Source of the DNA: CADEEN01 sp963840805
GTDB lineage: Bacteria > Pseudomonadota > Gammaproteobacteria > Burkholderiales > Burkholderiaceae_C
Direction: 5' to 3'
Assembly (NCBI GenBank): GCA_963840805.1
Contig: CAWJAJ010000015.1
Location: 1 to 64,000 of the forward strand
Length of the DNA: 64,000 nt
Part shown: one piece after another, positions 60,015 through 64,000 of the stretch
How positions within the stretch are numbered: position 1 is the first letter of the stretch
Layout of the letters: every line of letters begins with the position of its first letter
Notes under the pieces: generated by a model
What the model saw: only the letters and a program-made list of their open reading frames with translations
The model's database searches: none
Told to the model about the DNA's origin: nothing
Made by a program: the position numbers and the translations under genes

Positions 60015-62219
60015 AGATCGGTGATCTTCACTTCGTTGGGGTTGGTGTGGAGGTCGATCACGCGGCAATCGCCGCACATCTTCAAGCGCTCGGCGCCGGC
60101 ACCCTGGAACGCGGCGTGGCTGCCGATGCGGGCGATCATGGCCTCGATCGCCTTGGGCGTGGCGAACGGCTTGCCGCAGCGCACGCAACAGAATGGTTCG
60201 ACTTCGTGCAGCACCCGCGCGGCCTTGCGCGCCTTGCCGCCGTCGGCCAGCCAAAGCCGCGGCACCAGCGTGATGGCGCCTTCGGGGCAGGTCTTCGCGC
60301 ACAGGCCGCACTGCACACAGTTCTTCTCGATGAAGCGCAGTTGCGGCCGCTCGGGGTTGTCGGCCAACGCCGCCTCGGGGCAGGCGCCGACGCAGGACAG
60401 GCACAGCGTGCACTTGTCGGCGTCGACCTGCAGGCTGCCGAACAGCGCGCCGGCGCGCGGCAAGCCAATCGCTTCAGCCGCGCGCGGGGCCTCCGCCAGC
60501 AGGTGGTCGAGCGCCATCTCCAGGGTGGCCCGCTTGTCGGCCTGCACCGCCAGCGGCGCCGGCCGGGCCACACCCTGGGCCGGCACGGCTTGCAGGGCGC
60601 GGTCGAGCGCCGCGAGGTCGCGGGCATCGCGCGCCGTGACGACTCGCAGATGCTCGCCGCGGTAGCCCAGGCCCGCCAGGATCGCCTGCGCGACCGCCAT
60701 CTGTTCGGCCAGCGCCTGGCGGTATTCGGGCGCCTCCTCGTCGGTCATCAGCACCCACACCTGGCAGGCGCCGAGTGCGATCGCCGCCAGCCAGAGGTCG
60801 ATGCCGACGCTGGCGGTGTGCCATACGGCCAGCGGCAGCACGCGCGCCGGCACCCCTTGAACAGCCGCATCGACGCGGGCCGCACGGCCGAGTTCGCCGA
60901 TCAGCCGCGCCCCGGCCGCCTCGCTGTGCAGCAGCAGGGCCGCGTCCTTGCCGCCGGCGTGCCGGTAGGCCGTGAGCAGCGTGCGCAGGCGTTTGCCGTG
61001 GTCGACGGTGTTCGGGGTCGCGAAGGCCAGTGCACCGCTCGGGCACACCGTGGTGCAGGCGCCGCAGCCGACACACAGGTACGGCTCGACGACGATGCCG
61101 CCGCCCTGCCCGCCCGCTTGCGGCGAAGCCGGTGTGGTCGATGGCGCCCGCAGCCGGCCGCCGGCCTTGCCCTTCAGCGACGCATCGCTGCTGATCGCGC
61201 GCGTCGAACAGACATCGATGCAGGCGGTGCAACCGATCTGCTCGTTGCGGCTGTGCGCACACAGCTTGGGCTTGTAGTGGAAGAACTTCGGCTTCTCGAA
61301 CTCGCCGATGCGCTCGCGCAGTTGCAGCACGGCGTCGAACAGCTTGCGTTCGTCGCGGCCGACGTGGAAGTAGCCCTGCGGCGGCTGGTGCATCGCGAAC
61401 GCCGCCTCGGCCCGCAGGTCGAGCACCAGATCGAACCTCTCGGTGGTGGTCTGCGGCGGGCGCTCGAAATCGATCGCCCCCGCCGCGTCGCACGCGCGCG
61501 ACGCAGGCACGGTGGCTCTTGCAGCGGTCGAGATCGACGCGGTAGCTGAAGTCGATCGCACCCTCGGGGCAGACCGCGATGCAGGCATTGCAGCGCGTGC
61601 ACAGGTCCAGATCGATCGGGTTGTCGCTGGCCCAGCTGGCTTCGAACGCGCCGAGCCAGCCGGCCAGCCGCGTCAATCGCCCGCTATGCACGGCGCGGTC
61701 GTGGCCCTGCGCCAACGCACCGCTGCCCTCGATCAACAGGCTGGTGCGCACGCCGTCGCCGAGCATCGACGCGGCGCGCTCGGCCGCGTCGGCGCCGCCG
61801 ATCACCAGGCAGCGGCCGCCACTGCGGTAGGTGACGGTGGCCACCGGATCGGGCGGCGGCAGCTGCGCCGCAGCGATCAGCGCCGCGAGCTTGGGGGTCG
61901 CCCCCTGCGCGTCCTTCGACCAGCCGCCGGTCTCGCGGATGTTGACGAAACGGATCGGCCGCTCCTGCAGGCGCGGCGCACCCTCGGTCTCATCGTTGAG
62001 CTCGAGGAACAGCCGCGACTCCTGCGTGCAGGCCACCAGCAGGTCGTCGCCGGTCTTGGCCGCGCGCTGGAACGCACCGGCCTCGCGCCGGCACAGCAAG
62101 GTGTGCGGCGCTTCGATGCCGTCAGCGCTCGCGCCCGGCGTCTTGGCCAGCGCCGCCTTCAGCGCGGCCCGGTCCAGCGGCATCGAGCGGTTGCAATCGC
62201 AAAGCAGCGTCTTGGTCAT
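60011..62219 (-). CDS. Multi-4Fe-4S polyferredoxin of the formate dehydrogenase cluster (~735 codons), one frameshift
   Basis: Reading through one single-base shift near 61500 gives a continuous protein. The N-terminal part (LLCDCNRSMPLDRAALKAAL) is followed by ferredoxin motifs CTRCNACIAVCPEGAIDF, IGCTACIDVCSTRAISSD, CVGCGACTTVCPSGALAF, CTLCLSCVGACPEAALAD and CVQCGLCAKTCPEGAITL, and ends with two more Cys pairs (CCVRCGKPF, CGDCRVIDL). An internal domain resembles a coenzyme F420-reducing hydrogenase delta-like fold, judged loosely. It probably relays electrons or helps FeS assembly for the enzyme. It overlaps the TorD-like gene and follows DUF3306 by 20 nt. Confidence 0.88.
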
Positions 62220-62239
62220 CGGCAGCAGGGTCGGAGGAT

Positions 62240-62788
62240 TCAGTGGAGCGACTGTGCCGCGTCAACGGGGGCCGCGCCATCGGGAGTGGCCCCCGCCGCC
62301 ACCGGCGTGGGCTGCACTGTCTGGCCCGTCGTGTCTTGGTCTTCGTCGGCGAACAGACCCAGCGCCTTCGACTGCACCATCTGGCGCAGCATCGCGGCCG
62401 GGATCGGATCGGGCTTGCCGTAGTCGTCGATGTAGGTATCCAGGCCGTCCATCACGTTGAAGTGCGGGTCGGCAAAGAGCTTCTTCAGCGCGGCGTTCTT
62501 CACGCCGGGATCGACATCGGCCGCGACGAAGCGCCGGAAGTCCGACGTGCGGCTCAACTGCGCCACGTCGTCGAGCGTCGGCGCGGGCGGCCGCGCATCG
62601 GTCGCGGGCTGCGGCGGCGGCACGGCGGGCGCCGCGACCGCGGCCTTCGGCAGGCCCGGCTCGGATGTCACGGCCGGCACGGTCGGTGCGACCACGGGCG
62701 CCGGCTCGGGCGCTGCTTCGCCTTGCCGCACCTGCACCTTGCGCCGCGACCAGCGCGCCAGGAAGCCGTCGCCGTCGGCGCTGTTCAC
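62240..62788 (-). CDS. DUF3306 protein (182 aa)
   Basis: GTG 62788 overlaps the DUF3305 stop (GTGA). The start GDGFLARWSRRKVQVRQGEA carries the family's F-L-x-R-W-S-R-R-K motif. An Ala/Pro linker leads to RTSDFRRFVAADVDPGVKNA and ALKKLFADPHFNVMDGLDTY IDDY (adjoining), the DUF3306 core. It is found next to formate dehydrogenase genes with DUF3305; the function is unknown. Confidence 0.9.
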   Translation of the reverse strand: MNSADGDGFLARWSRRKVQVRQGEAAPEPAPVVAPTVPAVTSEPGLPKAAVAAPAVPPPQPATDARPPAPTLDDVAQLSRTSDFRRFVAADVDPGVKNAALKKLFADPHFNVMDGLDTYIDDYGKPDPIPAAMLRQMVQSKALGLFADEDQDTTGQTVQPTPVAAGATPDGAAPVDAAQSLH

Positions 62789-63264
62789 CGGCGATCCTCG
62801 GGCCGCTGGAACGACGCCGGCCGCTTGCGTTGCTTCGGCTCGGGCTTGTAGTGTTCTTCGGTGAACGCCGCCAGCCACTGGCACATGTCGGCCTGCAGCG
62901 GCACGTTGTCGACACGCTCCTGCGCGTCGAGCAGCCGGCCGGCCTCGTTGTACGACAGCGTGACGAGTTCGGGCCACGCGGCAGACGGGTCATCGTCGCT
63001 GATGCGCCACATCACGAACCACACCGGCGTTCCGCTGCTGAGGTTGAGGTAGTAGCCCTCGGCCTCGTCGCCGAACAGCGTGACCGGCAGTCCCGGGAAC
63101 AGGAACTGCGCGGTCCTGCCGTCGTCGCGCAGTTGGCGCGGTGCTTCGCCGAAGCCGCCGTCGTCGGGCACCACGTCGACGAGCCGGAAGCGCCAGTCCT
63201 CCCAGCGGTTGGGCGCCTTCTCTCGCTCCAACAGCACGGCCACGCGCATCGTCGGACGATCCAT
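62785..63264 (-). CDS. DUF3305 protein (159 aa)
   Basis: ATG 63264 opens MDRPTMRVAVLLEREKAPNR, then WEDWRFRLVDVVPDD, FPGLPVTLFGDEAEGYYLNL, TPVWFVMWRISDDDPSAAWP and TLSYNEAGRLLDAQERVDNV. This is the DUF3305 pattern. It is the first gene of the formate dehydrogenase cluster, which runs without strand change to fdhD. The function is unknown. Confidence 0.9.
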   Translation of the reverse strand: MDRPTMRVAVLLEREKAPNRWEDWRFRLVDVVPDDGGFGEAPRQLRDDGRTAQFLFPGLPVTLFGDEAEGYYLNLSSGTPVWFVMWRISDDDPSAAWPELVTLSYNEAGRLLDAQERVDNVPLQADMCQWLAAFTEEHYKPEPKQRKRPASFQRPEDRR

Positions 63265-63880
63265 TTCAGTGATCCATTTCGCTTCGCGTCACCCACGACG
63301 CATGAAACGCGACCGGCCTGCCGGAGCCGGCTTGCGGCCCAATGGGGCCGTTTGCGAGCGACCGCTTTGTCGTGCTTGCATCGGCGCGAGCAAGGCGGTG
63401 GGCGGGCCGGGCACGGCGCGCATGTGAGGCGCCGAGCAGCACAGGGGCCGGGGCCCGCGCGCGCAGCGCGCTTCGTGAGCTGACTCGTCGCGACTGTTCG
63501 ACCACAGTGAGCGAAGCGAACGGAGGGAGTTGAGCGACGGGGCCGCGGACCCGCGCAGCGCAGGGCAGTCTGAGCGCAGCGAAGACCGCCGAACCTAAGC
63601 GCCGTGCCCGGCCCGGATGCCGCGTTGCCGCGCCACTGCCGGCAAAGCAGAAGTTCAAAGACAGCAAAGGGCCGCAGGCAGACCGTCGGCGCAGGCCGCT
63701 GACTGCCGCCGGGCTCGGTGGTCGACTGACGCTTCGCGTGCGGAACCTCGACGGGCGACGGCCCGTCAAGGGGTAGGCGTGAGGCCGTTTCCCTTCCACG
63801 TCCGCCGGGCCGCCCCAACCTCGCTGAGCGCCCCCTGGGAGGCAGCGAACACTGGGAACTCGGCAGCCCATCACGCTGCC
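63265..63880. other. Non-coding 616-nt stretch upstream of the formate dehydrogenase cluster
   Basis: No recognisable gene lies here on either strand; open frames are short and low in coding character. Short related tracts such as GAGCGAAGCGAACGGA and GAGCGCAGCGAAGA recur, and a 17-bp inverted repeat is present. The promoter of the formate dehydrogenase cluster should lie close to 63265-63350, but I cannot pick -35/-10 boxes with confidence. Confidence 0.6.
63403..63615. repeat. 17-bp perfect inverted repeat bounding ~180 bp
   Basis: CGGGCCGGGCACGGCGC (63403-63419) is repeated in reverse complement at 63599-63615, with 179 bp between. The enclosed segment is non-coding. The layout resembles a small non-autonomous element, but target-site duplications are not evident. 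Confidence 0.5.
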
Positions 63881-64000
63881 TCAGGTGGTCTTGGAGATCG
63901 AGATGGTCGGGAACTTCGCGCTGAAGTCCTTCGCTTTCGCGGCGATCTTCACCGCCACCTGACGCGCGACGGTCTTGTAGATCGCGGCGATCTCGCCGTC
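63881..64000 (-). CDS. Mrp/ApbC-type iron-sulfur carrier protein, C-terminal 39 residues only
   Basis: The frame enters from the window edge and reads DGEIAAIYKTVARQVAVKIA, then AKAKDFSAKFPTISISKTT and TGA (63881-63883). This ending (I-Y-K-x-V-A-R-x-V-A, F-P-T-I) matches Mrp/ApbC P-loop proteins of Burkholderiales, which deliver FeS clusters. Only the tail is visible, so the assignment rests on this short match. Confidence 0.6.
   Translation of the reverse strand, partial: DGEIAAIYKTVARQVAVKIAAKAKDFSAKFPTISISKTT

Overview
The window is GC-rich (visibly near 70%). Its gene content (Rubrivivax/Leptothrix/Methylibium-like formate dehydrogenase cluster, DUF4347 giant protein, LexA with a CTG-N10-CAG box, DUF3305/DUF3306/DUF3016 proteins) points to a betaproteobacterium of the order Burkholderiales. 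This is inference from gene families, not from a marker gene. No tRNA, rRNA or CRISPR array was seen.

Layout. 1-6189 (minus): the 5' part of a repetitive RTX/VCBS protein, preceded by a kinase-like phosphotransferase (6244-7431). 7735-8160: HigB toxin remnant and HigA antitoxin. 8219-18119: mixed housekeeping and unknown genes (asparaginase, lexA, Cdd1-type HhH protein, DUF1993, 2-hydroxyacid dehydrogenase, paired half-size chromate transporters, sirtuin, rlmB, DUF1624 acyltransferase, hotdog thioesterase, DUF3016). 18193-20160: acs. 20315-46814 (minus): one co-directional, tightly packed seven-gene block. 47110-52610: YqhA, NhaA, quinone-oxidoreductase-like MDR, DUF302, YpfJ-type metallopeptidase, Dcd, Mpo1-like. 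52618-63264 (minus): formate dehydrogenase cluster with its maturation genes. 63881-64000: C-terminus of a Mrp/ApbC-type protein.

The most unusual locus is 20315-46814. In transcription order it encodes a GAF-HlyD protein, a PqqD-like/site-2-protease/HlyD fusion, a SecA-type ATPase that ends inside the helical scaffold and so lacks the two-helix finger, a periplasmic adaptor with a signal peptide, a giant DUF4347/cadherin-like surface protein of about 5,500 residues, a PAS-GGDEF diguanylate cyclase and a GGDEF-EAL protein. The first four junctions are ATGA overlaps or gaps under 20 nt. I read this as a candidate dedicated export and c-di-GMP control system for a giant adhesin. It resembles the Lap logic but has no ABC transporter; function is inferred, not shown.

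Data quality matters here. Many reading frames carry single-base insertions or deletions. In the giant repeats these sit exactly where repeat copies differ from each other, as if the consensus had merged two variants, so most frameshifts are more likely assembly or polishing artefacts than real gene decay. A second cluster of indels lies in unique genes between about 8.4 and 18 kb. By contrast 18.2-23.7 kb, 40.3-46.5 kb and 47-61.4 kb are nearly clean.
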